From: Bacillota bacterium
Lineage (GTDB): Bacteria; Bacillota; Clostridia; Peptostreptococcales; Anaerovoracaceae
Direction: 5' to 3'
Assembly (NCBI GenBank): GCA_021769295.1
Contig: JAETTD010000014.1
Coordinates: forward strand, 1 to 61,394
DNA: 61,394 bases
Shown: positions 34,958 through 43,888 of the stretch, one piece after another
How the letters are laid out: the number at the start of each line of letters is the position of its first letter
Position numbering within the stretch: the stretch's first letter is position 1
Position numbers and translations under genes: made by a program
The notes under the pieces: generated by a model
Told to the model about the DNA's origin: nothing
Seen by the model: the letters and a program-made list of their open reading frames with translations, nothing else
The model's database searches: none

Positions 34958-36037
34958 TCAACGTCCCTCAATAATTCTCCTTGCTACTTCATCTCCGACC
35001 TCGGATGTGGTTGCACATCCGCCCATATCCGGCGTCAAAGCCTTCTTCTCGCATAAAACTTCCTCTATGATTTCTATGAGCCTCTTTGCCCACTTTTCAT
35101 TTCCGAAGAAATCCATCATCTGGCTGACCGCCCAAATCGTGGCCAGAGGATTTGCTTTGTTCTGGCCGGCAATATCAGGCGCCGAACCATGTATGGGCTC
35201 AAACATAGACGGATATTTTTTCTCCGGATTAAGGTTTGCTCCCGCCGCAAGGCCCATTCCTCCTGCAATGGCGGCTCCCAAATCCGTAAGGATGTCTCCG
35301 AAAAGATTGGAGGTTACCACAACCTGAAACCTCTTTGGATTTTTCACCATAAACATGGAAGCGGCATCCACCAGACATGAACCTGTCTTTACCTGCGGAT
35401 ACTTTAATCCCGTTTCCTTAAAAATTTCGTCCCAGAAAACCATGGAATAATTCATTGCATTGCTCTTTGTAATGCTTGTTAAAGTTTTCCCTTCTCTGGA
35501 CGCAAGCTCATAGGCGTATGCCATTATTCTCTCGCAGCCCCTGCGTGAGAACACGTCCTCCTGAATGGCGGTTTCACTTGGCTTGCCTTTATCAATCCAC
35601 CTTCCCCGGCCCGAATATTCGCCTTCGCTGTTTTCACGCACGAAAATCATGTCAATATCGCTGTCTGCGTCCACTTTAATCGGGCAAGGTGCCCCTTTTA
35701 AAAGCTTTACAGGTCTCAGGTTGACATATTGGTCGAAGCCCTTTCTTATTTTAAGCAAGAGCCCCCAAAGGGAAATATGGTCTGGAACCTTAGGGTCCCC
35801 GACCGCTCCCAAAAGGATTGCATCGTGAGAAGACAGCCTGTCAAGGCCGTCTTCATCCATCATTTTTCCTGTTTTTAAATAATAATCGCATCCCCATGGG
35901 AAATATGTAAATTCAAAATCCAACGAGTCATCCGCATGGGCTATGGCCTTCAAAGCTTTTACTCCCTCGGCGGAAACTTCAGAGCCTACTCCGTCACCGG
36001 GGATTACTGCAATCTTAAACGTTCTTTTCTCTTTCAT
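34958..36037 (-). CDS. Isopropylmalate/tartrate dehydrogenase family protein (TtuC-like)
   Basis: This 359-residue NAD-dependent beta-decarboxylating hydroxy-acid dehydrogenase opens with IAVIPGDGVGSEV. It contains FVRENSEGEYSG and TSNLFGDILTDLGAAIAGGMG, the metal-binding aspartates of the family. FEPIHGSAPDIAGQ is the NAD loop. GEYSGRG and the WGLLLKIRKGFDQYVN segment resemble tartrate/D-malate dehydrogenases rather than leucine-pathway LeuB, and no leu genes adjoin. It probably oxidises and decarboxylates a malate-like acid derived from the cluster substrate. Two bases separate it from the amidohydrolase upstream, so it is likely coupled. Confidence 0.85.
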   Translation of the reverse strand: MKEKRTFKIAVIPGDGVGSEVSAEGVKALKAIAHADDSLDFEFTYFPWGCDYYLKTGKMMDEDGLDRLSSHDAILLGAVGDPKVPDHISLWGLLLKIRKGFDQYVNLRPVKLLKGAPCPIKVDADSDIDMIFVRENSEGEYSGRGRWIDKGKPSETAIQEDVFSRRGCERIMAYAYELASREGKTLTSITKSNAMNYSMVFWDEIFKETGLKYPQVKTGSCLVDAASMFMVKNPKRFQVVVTSNLFGDILTDLGAAIAGGMGLAAGANLNPEKKYPSMFEPIHGSAPDIAGQNKANPLATIWAVSQMMDFFGNEKWAKRLIEIIEEVLCEKKALTPDMGGCATTSEVGDEVARRIIEGR

Positions 36038-36039
36038 AT

Positions 36040-37632
36040 CTACGCACTGTACACTTCTCTGCCTGCAACTATGGTTTTTGCTACTTTTATCTTTGAAATA
36101 TCATGAGGACAGGTAGAGAAAATATCCTCCGTTAATATGGTAATATCGGCATCCTTGCCTATTTCAAGGCTGCCTCTTCTGTCTTCGTTAAAACCTCCGT
36201 AAGCGTTGTTTACGGTAAACAGCTTCACTGCTTCAAGCACCGTAAGCTTTTCTTCCGGATGCCATCCTTCCGTATTTTCGCCAAGAGCGTCACGGGTAAC
36301 GGCAATCTGAATGTTTTCCAAAATATCAAAGCTTTCAACCGGAGAGTCGGAGCCGCCGCAACACATAAGACCTTTGTCATGCATCGTCTTCCACAGATAT
36401 GAGCGTGACGCCACCTCTTCTCCCATGAGCTTGGTTATCACTTCCTTATCGCTGGCCACGAATACGGGCTGTATATATGCAAGAATATTGTTTTCTTTCA
36501 TTCTGTCCAATATATCCTTGCTTGCAACCTGCAGATGATTTATGGAAAGGCGCAGCTTTTTATCGCCGTATTTATCAATGGCTTTCTTATACGCATCCAT
36601 GACGATATCCGCAGCTTTATCGCCTATGGCATGGTATATTATCTGCATATCGTTTTTATATGCATAATCCACAAGCCTATCCGTATCTTCTATGTCGTGA
36701 ACCAAAACGCCGCAGGTTTCTTCACCTAAATACGGCTCATTCATCAATGCGGTTTTTGCTCCCAAAGAACCGTCTTCATAGAGTTTTACAGGGCCGATTG
36801 TGTAATATTCACCACCGTCTCCTGTTCTGTGTCCTCTGTCGATAAACTCCTTCATATGTTCAAAAGCGGTAAATGAAGCTTGTTCACGAACACGAACCGT
36901 CAGTTTTCCTTCTTCTTCAAGTTCAGTATAAGCTTTGATTATTCTCTCGCTGTTTCTTCCCGGCAGGGATAAGAAATTATCGCTTTCCACCCCCGTAATG
37001 CCATGGGCGTTCAAATCTTTTTGTGCAAAGAGTATAAAATCTTTTATCTGCTTCAAAGAAGGCTCTTTCATCGCATTGTAACAAAGCTTTACGGATGCCT
37101 CTGTCAGTATTCCGTTTTCTTCATCTATCTGTTCAATATAGTTCTTGGTGTCTTCAAGCCCCATAACTATTTTCATTGCCTTGGTATTGACCGCTGCCTG
37201 GTGACCGCATACACGGATAAACAATATCGGCCTTTCCGTTGAAATTTTATCTAAATCGTATCTTGTAAGAACTCTCTTTTCGTCTGTAAAATTCTGCTCG
37301 TTCCAGCCTCTTCCATAGATCCAGCTTTCTTCATCCTCCATCTTTTCGAGGCGGGCTTTTCCTGTCTCTATTATTTCATTTATAGAGCCTGCGTCATGCA
37401 TTGCATAGGACTGTTTTACAAATGCATAATTCAGCATGTGAAGGTGAGAATCCACAAATCCGGGAAGCACGGTTTTTCCTTTAAGGTCTGTTCTTTCTGT
37501 TGCTTCAATGTTTTGCGCTTCTTCGTCACTGCCTAAAAAAGTTATCTTTCCCCCGTCAATTCCCATTGCCGTATATTGGCTTTCTTTTTCATCTATCGCA
37601 TAGATTTTTCCGTTATAAAATATTTTGTCCAC
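36040..37632 (-). CDS. YtcJ-like metal-dependent amidohydrolase
   Basis: This enzyme of about 530 residues belongs to the amidohydrolase_3 group. The metal-site motif VDSHLHML occurs near residue 60. GGEYYTIGPVKLYEDGSLG, IYHAIGDKA, LSINHLQVA and the terminal CCGGSDSPVE block follow in family order. These enzymes hydrolyse C-N bonds in cyclic or acylated amines. I place the start at GTG (37630-37632), since GGAGG (37638-37642) lies 5 bases upstream and the product then begins DKIFYNGKIYAID. The ATG at 37644 has no ribosome site. A strong hairpin at 37647-37679 sits just upstream. Confidence 0.85.
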   Translation of the reverse strand: MDKIFYNGKIYAIDEKESQYTAMGIDGGKITFLGSDEEAQNIEATERTDLKGKTVLPGFVDSHLHMLNYAFVKQSYAMHDAGSINEIIETGKARLEKMEDEESWIYGRGWNEQNFTDEKRVLTRYDLDKISTERPILFIRVCGHQAAVNTKAMKIVMGLEDTKNYIEQIDEENGILTEASVKLCYNAMKEPSLKQIKDFILFAQKDLNAHGITGVESDNFLSLPGRNSERIIKAYTELEEEGKLTVRVREQASFTAFEHMKEFIDRGHRTGDGGEYYTIGPVKLYEDGSLGAKTALMNEPYLGEETCGVLVHDIEDTDRLVDYAYKNDMQIIYHAIGDKAADIVMDAYKKAIDKYGDKKLRLSINHLQVASKDILDRMKENNILAYIQPVFVASDKEVITKLMGEEVASRSYLWKTMHDKGLMCCGGSDSPVESFDILENIQIAVTRDALGENTEGWHPEEKLTVLEAVKLFTVNNAYGGFNEDRRGSLEIGKDADITILTEDIFSTCPHDISKIKVAKTIVAGREVYSA

Positions 37633-37646
37633 AATAGCCTCCATAA

Positions 37647-37679
37647 TTGCGTAAGAGGCTTCTTTGGCCTCTTACGCAA
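37647..37679. repeat. 13-bp intercistronic inverted repeat
   Basis: TTGCGTAAGAGGC (37647-37659) and GCCTCTTACGCAA (37667-37679) form a perfect stem with a 7-base loop between the deacetylase-family gene and the amidohydrolase gene. There is no T run in the direction of transcription, so it more likely shapes mRNA stability or translation than terminates. Confidence 0.75.
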
Positions 37680-37687
37680 CAATCATT

Positions 37688-38530
37688 TTAAAATTTGATT
37701 CTGTCTACTATTTCCACAAATGGTGCAATCCATGCTCCGCATGCTATGACATGTTTGATGAATTCTTCCAGCATCGCTATATTATGCGGTCTGCCTATTA
37801 CCTGTGGATGCATAGCCACATTGAGCATTCCGTTTTCGGTATTGGCAACGCCGTAGTCGAAGGTGCCTTTCCATATTTCAAAGGTCTGGCTTTGCGGCTT
37901 CATTCCGGTTCTCGTCATTATAAACTCAGAATGCGGAAAATCATCCATGTACCATGATACAGGCATTTCCGTAAAAGCAGCCGGCTCTCCGAATTCATTT
38001 CCTTTGTCAAAATTTACTTTGCACGGAGCAGGACGGTAAGGATAAAAATCCTGTCCCATTAAGCTGCTGTCGTACTTAATATTGTATTTTTCAAGCAAGC
38101 CTATGGTATTTGGACTGAAATCGAATCCCGGAGAACGATATCCTACAGGTTTTACTCCGATTCTATCCAATGCTTCAAGGCCTTTTACAAAAATGGCTTC
38201 TTCTTCCTCGATAGGCAAATCCGTAGGGTCTTCGTGCACATATCCGTGGTGAGCTACCTCATGTCCTCTGGCTACGATTTCCTTACAGATATCAGGATAA
38301 GTATCGGCTGTATGTCCCGGAATAAAGAACGTCGATTTCAGTTCGTATTTATCCAGCAGATTGAGGATTCTCGGAACGCCCACTTCGGCGCCGTATTCGC
38401 CTCTGGATGTATAAACTTGTGATGTTTTTCCGAAGGATTCCATCCATACCGATGAAGAGTCAAAATCGAACCCCAGATTTAAAGCAATTTTTTTACCTTC
38501 AGGTAAATCAACCTTTCCTACTTTTTGCAT
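37688..38530 (-). CDS. Polysaccharide deacetylase family hydrolase (PuuE-like)
   Basis: This 280-residue cytoplasmic enzyme has the NodB fold. ALNLGFDFDSSS supplies the catalytic Asp, GHEVAHHGYVHEDP the His ligands, and VGYRSPGFDFSPNT a later motif. It lacks a signal peptide, so it does not act on the wall. Cytoplasmic members of this type, such as PuuE, open cyclic ureides like allantoin. It pairs well with the amidohydrolase downstream and the antiporter upstream. AGGAGG precedes the ATG. The substrate is unknown. Confidence 0.8.
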   Translation of the reverse strand: MQKVGKVDLPEGKKIALNLGFDFDSSSVWMESFGKTSQVYTSRGEYGAEVGVPRILNLLDKYELKSTFFIPGHTADTYPDICKEIVARGHEVAHHGYVHEDPTDLPIEEEEAIFVKGLEALDRIGVKPVGYRSPGFDFSPNTIGLLEKYNIKYDSSLMGQDFYPYRPAPCKVNFDKGNEFGEPAAFTEMPVSWYMDDFPHSEFIMTRTGMKPQSQTFEIWKGTFDYGVANTENGMLNVAMHPQVIGRPHNIAMLEEFIKHVIACGAWIAPFVEIVDRIKF

Positions 38531-38553
38531 TTCTACCTCCTAAATTAAACCCT

Positions 38554-39990
38554 TTATTTTTCTGCAACTTCACCTTCTATTGCTTCTTCCTCGCCATTGT
38601 CTTTGAACTGTGCAAATCCTATGCAAGCATATACTGCTGCAATTACAGGACACAGAATCAAAAGGAAAGCATAAGGCGCATATGTCAATGTTGAAATTCC
38701 AAGAACAGAAGCTGTGTATATACCTGCTGTATCCCAAGGTATCATGAAGGAGAACATTGTTCCGCCGTCTTCCAGAGTTCTTGAAAGTACCTTTTTATCC
38801 AATTTGAATTTGGTGTACTGGTCTTTCATCAGCATACCAGGCAGCATGATTGCCAGATACTGAGATGCTGTCAGACATGCAGTTGCCAGTGAGAGTAACA
38901 GTGTTGAGATAACCAGATCTCTTGGCTTTTTGATGATAACCAGAAGCTTCTGCAGGAATGCGTTGAGGATTCCCGATTCTTTCAGGCAGTGGCCCATGCC
39001 CAATGTGAGCAGTGTCCATGCTACTACTTCCATCATGGAAGCGATTCCGCCTCTGTTAAGAAGTCTATCCAAATCCGCAACTCCCGTATCAATTGAGAAT
39101 CCTATACCCACGGAGTCAATCAAAGCCATAACGCCTACATGTCCTCCCTGAGTGATAACGCCCATTATGATTGCAAGCAATGAACTTGCCAACATGGCTA
39201 TTACAGGAGGCACTTTGAACAATGCCAATGTAAGTACAAATATAGGCACTATGAAGAGTACAGGAGTAACGTTAAAGTTAGCGGCGATTCCTTCCATCAT
39301 TTCCTTTGCCATGTGCATATCTGCACCGCTTGTATCGGTTCCCATGCTCAAAACAGCGTATAAAATCATGGTTATTATGGTTGCAGGTATAACCGTATAA
39401 AGCATGGAACCTATGTGCTTATATACCGTAGTTCCCGAAACAGCCGGAGCCAAGTTGGTGGTATCTGAGAACGGTGACATCTTGTCTCCGAACAGTGCGC
39501 CGGATACTACCATTCCTCCTACGAGGCCAAGATTCATTCCAAGTCCGGTTCCTATACCGATAAATGCAACACCGAGGGTTGCAAGTGTTGAGTACGAACT
39601 TCCTACGAAGAACGAAACTATACAACACAGAATAAATCCGAGAAGGATGAAGGATGTAGGAGTCAGCATTTTTAGTCCGTAGTACATAATTGTAGGTACG
39701 GTTCCTGAAGCCATCCATGTACCGATTACAGTACCTACACTCATAAGTATAAGTATAACGTCTATGGCTCCTCTGCATCCATCTGCATACCATGCGATAA
39801 CTTGATCAACTTTGTAGCCGTAAACAACCAAAAATACGCCTACAACGATTGAAGCCATTAAGAATGTCACTTTAGTATCAAATCCTATAAATGCAAATCC
39901 CAATGCTAACACTATGATTAGTCCGATAATACATAACAACGCTTTTCCGAATGTTATGTCTGGCACTCTTGTTTTTTCTTTCGTTGCCAT
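38554..39990 (-). CDS. NhaC family Na+/H+ antiporter-like transporter
   Basis: This 478-residue protein has about eleven hydrophobic segments. It carries NhaC-family marks such as GSSYSTLATLGVAFIGIG, SGALFGDKMSPFSDTTNLAP and ECF-like PWDTAG near the end. NhaC members exchange sodium for protons or sodium-coupled acids (malate/lactate in MleN). An acid exchanger role would fit the cluster. I start at the ATG 39988-39990, with GGAGG 5 bases upstream; the frame extends to 40017. A -24/-12 promoter lies upstream. Confidence 0.85.
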   Translation of the reverse strand: MATKEKTRVPDITFGKALLCIIGLIIVLALGFAFIGFDTKVTFLMASIVVGVFLVVYGYKVDQVIAWYADGCRGAIDVILILMSVGTVIGTWMASGTVPTIMYYGLKMLTPTSFILLGFILCCIVSFFVGSSYSTLATLGVAFIGIGTGLGMNLGLVGGMVVSGALFGDKMSPFSDTTNLAPAVSGTTVYKHIGSMLYTVIPATIITMILYAVLSMGTDTSGADMHMAKEMMEGIAANFNVTPVLFIVPIFVLTLALFKVPPVIAMLASSLLAIIMGVITQGGHVGVMALIDSVGIGFSIDTGVADLDRLLNRGGIASMMEVVAWTLLTLGMGHCLKESGILNAFLQKLLVIIKKPRDLVISTLLLSLATACLTASQYLAIMLPGMLMKDQYTKFKLDKKVLSRTLEDGGTMFSFMIPWDTAGIYTASVLGISTLTYAPYAFLLILCPVIAAVYACIGFAQFKDNGEEEAIEGEVAEK

Positions 39991-40046
39991 TTTTTCCTCC
40001 TGTTTTACGAGCAACATGCTCTTTTTCTTTGGTTACCTGTTAGTAA

Positions 40047-40062
40047 CGCAATTTTTGTGCCA
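40047..40062 (-). promoter_or_regulatory. Sigma-54 promoter upstream of the NhaC gene
   Basis: On the minus strand this reads TGGCACAAAAATTGCG, 15 of 16 to the TGGCACR-N4-TTGCW consensus, with GG and GC correctly spaced. Upstream are dyads AATAATC-G-GATTATT (40121-40135) and GGACA-TTT-TGTCC (40137-40149), possible activator sites. Confidence 0.85.
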
Positions 40063-40162
40063 AAATGTTTTTTCTTGAAATATACTTAACTTTAATTTGA
40101 TTTAACAGGATTTTCAGCACAATAATCGGATTATTTGGACATTTTGTCCCATTTTATCCTAT

Positions 40163-40876
40163 TTATCCCATTATATCGCCGCCATTTACTTCTATTATCT
40201 GACCCGTCATAAACTCTGCCTTATCGGAAAGCAGATACAGAACCATGTTGGCTATATCTATAGGTTGTCCCAGCTTTCCGAGAGGAATGACACCGCCGTA
40301 ATAATCATTAGGCTTTCCGTTGAGTTTGAGCATGTCTGTGTCTACAAATCCCGGAGAAACAGCGTTTACCCTTATACCCTCCGGCGCAAGAACTCTCGCC
40401 ATCGATATGGTAAGGGAATTTATTGCACCCTTGGACACCGAATACGGAATTGATACAAAATCTCCTCCGGTCTTAGCTGCGCCTGACGATATGTTTACGA
40501 TGCTTGCTCCTCTGTCCATCTTTTTTATGGCATTTTTCATGACGAAAAAGTATCCTCTTGCATTGGTTTCAAGGATTGCGTCCCAATCATCCCTGGTAAT
40601 TTCATCTACGGGCTTGTTTTTTATGCTAAGCCCTGCATTGTTTACAAGACAGTCAATTTTTTCGGGCAATTCCATAGCTTGCTCTATGGATTGAAGATTT
40701 CTCACATCCATAATCAAAGGTTTTATGCCGTAAGCCTTTCCCTTTTCCAGAGTTTCTTCAATTCTTTCAAGGCTTCTCGCTCCTGCATAAACCTGATAAC
40801 CTTCTTTTGCCAGTTCGAGGGCTATAGCCTGTCCTATCCCTGTGGCTGCACCTGTTACTACTGCTGTTTTTTTCAT
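40163..40876 (-). CDS. Short-chain dehydrogenase/reductase
   Basis: This 237-residue NAD(P)-dependent oxidoreductase has the cofactor motif TGAATGIGQA, NNAG, and the catalytic YSVSKGA with the upstream Ser in VNISSGAA. The C-terminus TGQIIEVNGGD is typical of SDRs. The coenzyme loop (AGARS) hints at NADP. I start at the ATG 40874-40876, with GAGGAGG upstream. It is driven by its own sigma-54 promoter and is read away from the activator gene. Confidence 0.88.
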   Translation of the reverse strand: MKKTAVVTGAATGIGQAIALELAKEGYQVYAGARSLERIEETLEKGKAYGIKPLIMDVRNLQSIEQAMELPEKIDCLVNNAGLSIKNKPVDEITRDDWDAILETNARGYFFVMKNAIKKMDRGASIVNISSGAAKTGGDFVSIPYSVSKGAINSLTISMARVLAPEGIRVNAVSPGFVDTDMLKLNGKPNDYYGGVIPLGKLGQPIDIANMVLYLLSDKAEFMTGQIIEVNGGDIMG

Positions 40877-40925
40877 ATCAGTTCCTCCTCTAAATGATGT
40901 GAATATCTTTTTATTATTTAAAATT

Positions 40926-40941
40926 TGCAACTTTCGTGCCA
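40926..40941 (-). promoter_or_regulatory. Sigma-54 promoter upstream of the SDR gene
   Basis: On the minus strand TGGCACGAAAGTTGCA matches the 16-base consensus at every fixed position. It lies 50 bases before the SDR start. It overlaps the control region of the divergent sigma-54 activator. Confidence 0.92.
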
Positions 40942-40951
40942 TAAATCGCCC

Positions 40952-40981
40952 TTGACAACAAACTCTCCTCAATGTTACAGT
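40952..40981 (+). promoter_or_regulatory. Sigma-A promoter for the sigma-54 activator at 41011
   Basis: TTGACA (40952-40957), 18 bases, TACAGT (40976-40981). The start site would fall about 22 bases before the ATG, next to GAGGAGG. This gives ordinary expression of the activator that drives the divergent sigma-54 promoters. Confidence 0.6.
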
Positions 40982-41010
40982 GAAAAAAGTAAGAACGAGG
41001 AGGTGCTCTT

Positions 41011-43044
41011 ATGAAGCAAGTTGCAATTTTCTACAGAAACAGAGAAAATCCTCATGCAATTCAATACATAGAAAATAATTTTTACAGCGTACTGGGAGAT
41101 TATATCAACATAACCAACTACTATCTCGACGAAATGGATGATGATGAGGTTATAAGCGCCGATGCATACATGATTTGTTATGAAGAAATGCTCCGCTATA
41201 TGGTCAACCATGTTGAGGATTTTTCCAAAGTGGTGGTCATCACCAGAAACATTAAGCAAAAATACCTCGAGTCCGTATTGAAAATACCTCCCGGCACCAC
41301 AGTACTGGTGGTAAACGATTCAAAGGAAAGCGTTCTGCAGACCATGTATATGATTTATGAACTTGGCATCGGCCACATAAAGCTGATTCCATATGAAGAA
41401 TCTTTGGCAAAAGCAGGCGCTTATGATTATATAGATACTGCAATCGTCACTTGTCATTCCGAGGCTTTTGTGCCTAAACATATACGGAATATACATAACA
41501 TCCGCAACCGTGAAGTGAGTTTTGAGACATTTCACAAGCTGATGGTCATCTTGGGGCTGGAGACTTCTCCTGTTCAGAGCAATCTGCTCCATAAGGTCAA
41601 AGAAACTATGAACACCGACGCCAACTATATCAATAGCTATCTGAGTCACTTTTTGATAGAACAGATGCTCACCAGCGTCGTTGACCAATCGTCGAAAGCC
41701 ATAGTGCTTTTGGATAACAAAAACATCATACATTACATAAACGAAAAGGCTTATAATATTTTCCAAAAAAATAACGGAGAAGTCTTTTCTTGCGATGCGG
41801 TTTCGTCTGCCTTCCCGCCTGACACCACCACTCCTACCAACAGCAAAATCATAACTTTCAATGACATAAATTATCTACTTGAAAAATCCCAGATTTCTTT
41901 GCTTGATGAAACCTTAGGATGCTGCCTGACATTCCAAAACGAAGCCGACTTGAGAGAAAAGGAAAACAGCCTGAGCCTTCAGCTCAAGCAAAAAGGTTTC
42001 TGCGCAAAATACACTTTTAATGATATTATTCACGAGTCCGAATCCATGAAGCAATGTATAAGCATTGCAAAAAAAGCAGCACTTTCGGATTATACCATTC
42101 TTATCAGAGGAGACAGCGGCACAGGCAAGGAGCTTCTGGCTCAATCCATACACAACTATTCTTCAAGACGCAATCATCCTTTTATAGCGGTAAATTGTGC
42201 TGCAATTCCGGAGAGTTTGCTTGAAAGCGAACTTTTCGGCTATGAAAGCGGCGCTTTCACCGGAGCACGCAAGGCGGGCAAAGTGGGTCTGTTTGAGCAG
42301 GCTCAGCACGGCACCATCTTCCTGGATGAAATAGGTGACATCTCACCGAATTTGCAGACAAGACTTCTCAGAGTTCTTCAGGAAAAGGAGATAATGCGTG
42401 TGGGAAGTGATAAAATCATAAGCACCAACGCACGTGTAATCGCAGCCACCAATGCGGACCTTGAGCTTCGCATTAGGGAGGGGCGTTTCAGAAACGATTT
42501 ATTTTACAGGCTCAATGTAATTCCTTTGAACATTGCGCCGCTCAAGCAGCGCCGTGATGACATTCTGCCGCTGCTAAAGGTTTTCTTAGGCAAAAAATAT
42601 TATGACCTTAAGCCTTATGAACAGAATACTCTCTTAAACTATTGCTGGCCGGGAAACGTCAGAGAACTGGAAAACGTCGCCTCTTATTACAACACCATGG
42701 GGCATCTGCCGGAATCCCTCAGCCACGCTTCTTTCTCCAAAATTGATACATCGGAGCCTTCATCTGATGACACGAATGTTCTAAAGGAAGGTCACGTTCA
42801 GGAGAACATCTATATAGTCAGGGCCATTTTAAAGGTAATATCCCAAAATTCCAGCCTGTCAACGGGCATCGGGAGAGGTTCCATACGCTGCCGGCTTCAG
42901 GATATGAACATCGACATAGGTGAGGGCGTGCTGAAAAAATATCTGACAGAGTTAAAAAGGCTCGGCCTCATAGAGGTCGGCGTCGGAAGGGGTGGCTCTC
43001 ATATTACGGAAAAAGGCCTTTCGGTGCTTCATAACATTCAATAG
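41011..43044 (+). CDS. Sigma-54-dependent transcriptional activator
   Basis: This 677-residue protein has an N-terminal sensory region of unknown type (about 1-210) and a PAS-like segment near 225-320. A full AAA+ domain follows (about 335-570), with Walker A GDSGTGKE, the sigma-54 contact loop ESGAFTGA and GTIFLDEIG. The C-terminal end is a winged-helix-like region (GVGRGGSHITEKGLSVL) instead of the usual Fis-type helix-turn-helix. It is divergent from two sigma-54-promoter genes, so the 33.5-40.9 kb cluster is its likely target. GAGGAGG precedes the ATG. Confidence 0.9.
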   Translation: MKQVAIFYRNRENPHAIQYIENNFYSVLGDYINITNYYLDEMDDDEVISADAYMICYEEMLRYMVNHVEDFSKVVVITRNIKQKYLESVLKIPPGTTVLVVNDSKESVLQTMYMIYELGIGHIKLIPYEESLAKAGAYDYIDTAIVTCHSEAFVPKHIRNIHNIRNREVSFETFHKLMVILGLETSPVQSNLLHKVKETMNTDANYINSYLSHFLIEQMLTSVVDQSSKAIVLLDNKNIIHYINEKAYNIFQKNNGEVFSCDAVSSAFPPDTTTPTNSKIITFNDINYLLEKSQISLLDETLGCCLTFQNEADLREKENSLSLQLKQKGFCAKYTFNDIIHESESMKQCISIAKKAALSDYTILIRGDSGTGKELLAQSIHNYSSRRNHPFIAVNCAAIPESLLESELFGYESGAFTGARKAGKVGLFEQAQHGTIFLDEIGDISPNLQTRLLRVLQEKEIMRVGSDKIISTNARVIAATNADLELRIREGRFRNDLFYRLNVIPLNIAPLKQRRDDILPLLKVFLGKKYYDLKPYEQNTLLNYCWPGNVRELENVASYYNTMGHLPESLSHASFSKIDTSEPSSDDTNVLKEGHVQENIYIVRAILKVISQNSSLSTGIGRGSIRCRLQDMNIDIGEGVLKKYLTELKRLGLIEVGVGRGGSHITEKGLSVLHNIQ

Positions 43045-43059
43045 AGGAGATACAATCAG

Positions 43060-43842
43060 ATGAAAAAAAGTATAGGAATAATAGGCGGTATGGGTTCTCT
43101 TGCCACATCGGACTTATTCAATAAGATAGTTACTCTTACCGACGCTTCCAATGACAGGGAACACATTCGCATTTTTATAGACAACAACTCGTCTATACCG
43201 GACAGGACTGCCGCCATACTTCATGGCGGCCAAAACCCGGTTCCTGCCATGTCGGATTCATTGGCAAAGCTTGAATCCATTGGCGCAGACTGCATAATAA
43301 TGCCTTGCAACACGGCTCATTACTTCCTGCCGGAGCTTGTGAAGCGAACGTCGCTGCCCTTTATAAGCATGATAGATGCTACGGCTTTGGCTTGTGCCTG
43401 CGACTTTCCCGGCAGCACCGCTGCCATACTTGCCACGGAAGGAACGGTCAAATCAAGGATATATCAGGAGGCATTATCAGCGAAGGGTGTGGATTTCTTG
43501 GAGCCTGATGCTCACGAGCTCTCCCTGCTTATGGACGTAATATACGGCGGTGTCAAGGCAGGACAGCCTCCGGCAAGTTACCGCAATGCGCTGATGAACG
43601 TCATCGACTCAATGAGGTGCCGAGGCGCTGATTACTACATTCTCGGCTGCACCGAACTTCCCATAGCTTTCAGCTCCGCCCTAAGCTCGGCGCCGGGCTC
43701 TCCGCTGAGTTCGCTGCCGGACTCACTGCCAGACTTGCAGGCAGGCCCACCTCTAAACCCGCTGCCGCCTACCATAGACCCGACCTGCGAGCTGGCAAAA
43801 GCCGCCATAAGGTTCTGCGGTTACGATGTGAAGCCGCTGTAG
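43060..43842 (+). CDS. Aspartate/glutamate racemase family protein with Pro/Ser insert
   Basis: This 260-residue member of the Asp/Glu racemase superfamily opens with IGIIGGMGSLAT. The catalytic cysteines are in MPCNTAH (Cys83) and ILGCTELP (Cys197). Between residue 204 and about 243 is a Pro/Ser/Leu-rich insert with short repeats (SSALSSAPGSPLSSLPDSLP). It lies just after the second catalytic block and before the closing helix. It follows the activator by 15 bases and is probably co-transcribed. It may racemise the substrate or product of the catabolic cluster. Confidence 0.85.
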   Translation: MKKSIGIIGGMGSLATSDLFNKIVTLTDASNDREHIRIFIDNNSSIPDRTAAILHGGQNPVPAMSDSLAKLESIGADCIIMPCNTAHYFLPELVKRTSLPFISMIDATALACACDFPGSTAAILATEGTVKSRIYQEALSAKGVDFLEPDAHELSLLMDVIYGGVKAGQPPASYRNALMNVIDSMRCRGADYYILGCTELPIAFSSALSSAPGSPLSSLPDSLPDLQAGPPLNPLPPTIDPTCELAKAAIRFCGYDVKPL

Positions 43843-43888
43843 CGCCGCTTTATTATAATTTTAAGATATTATACTTTTGAGAGAAAAC

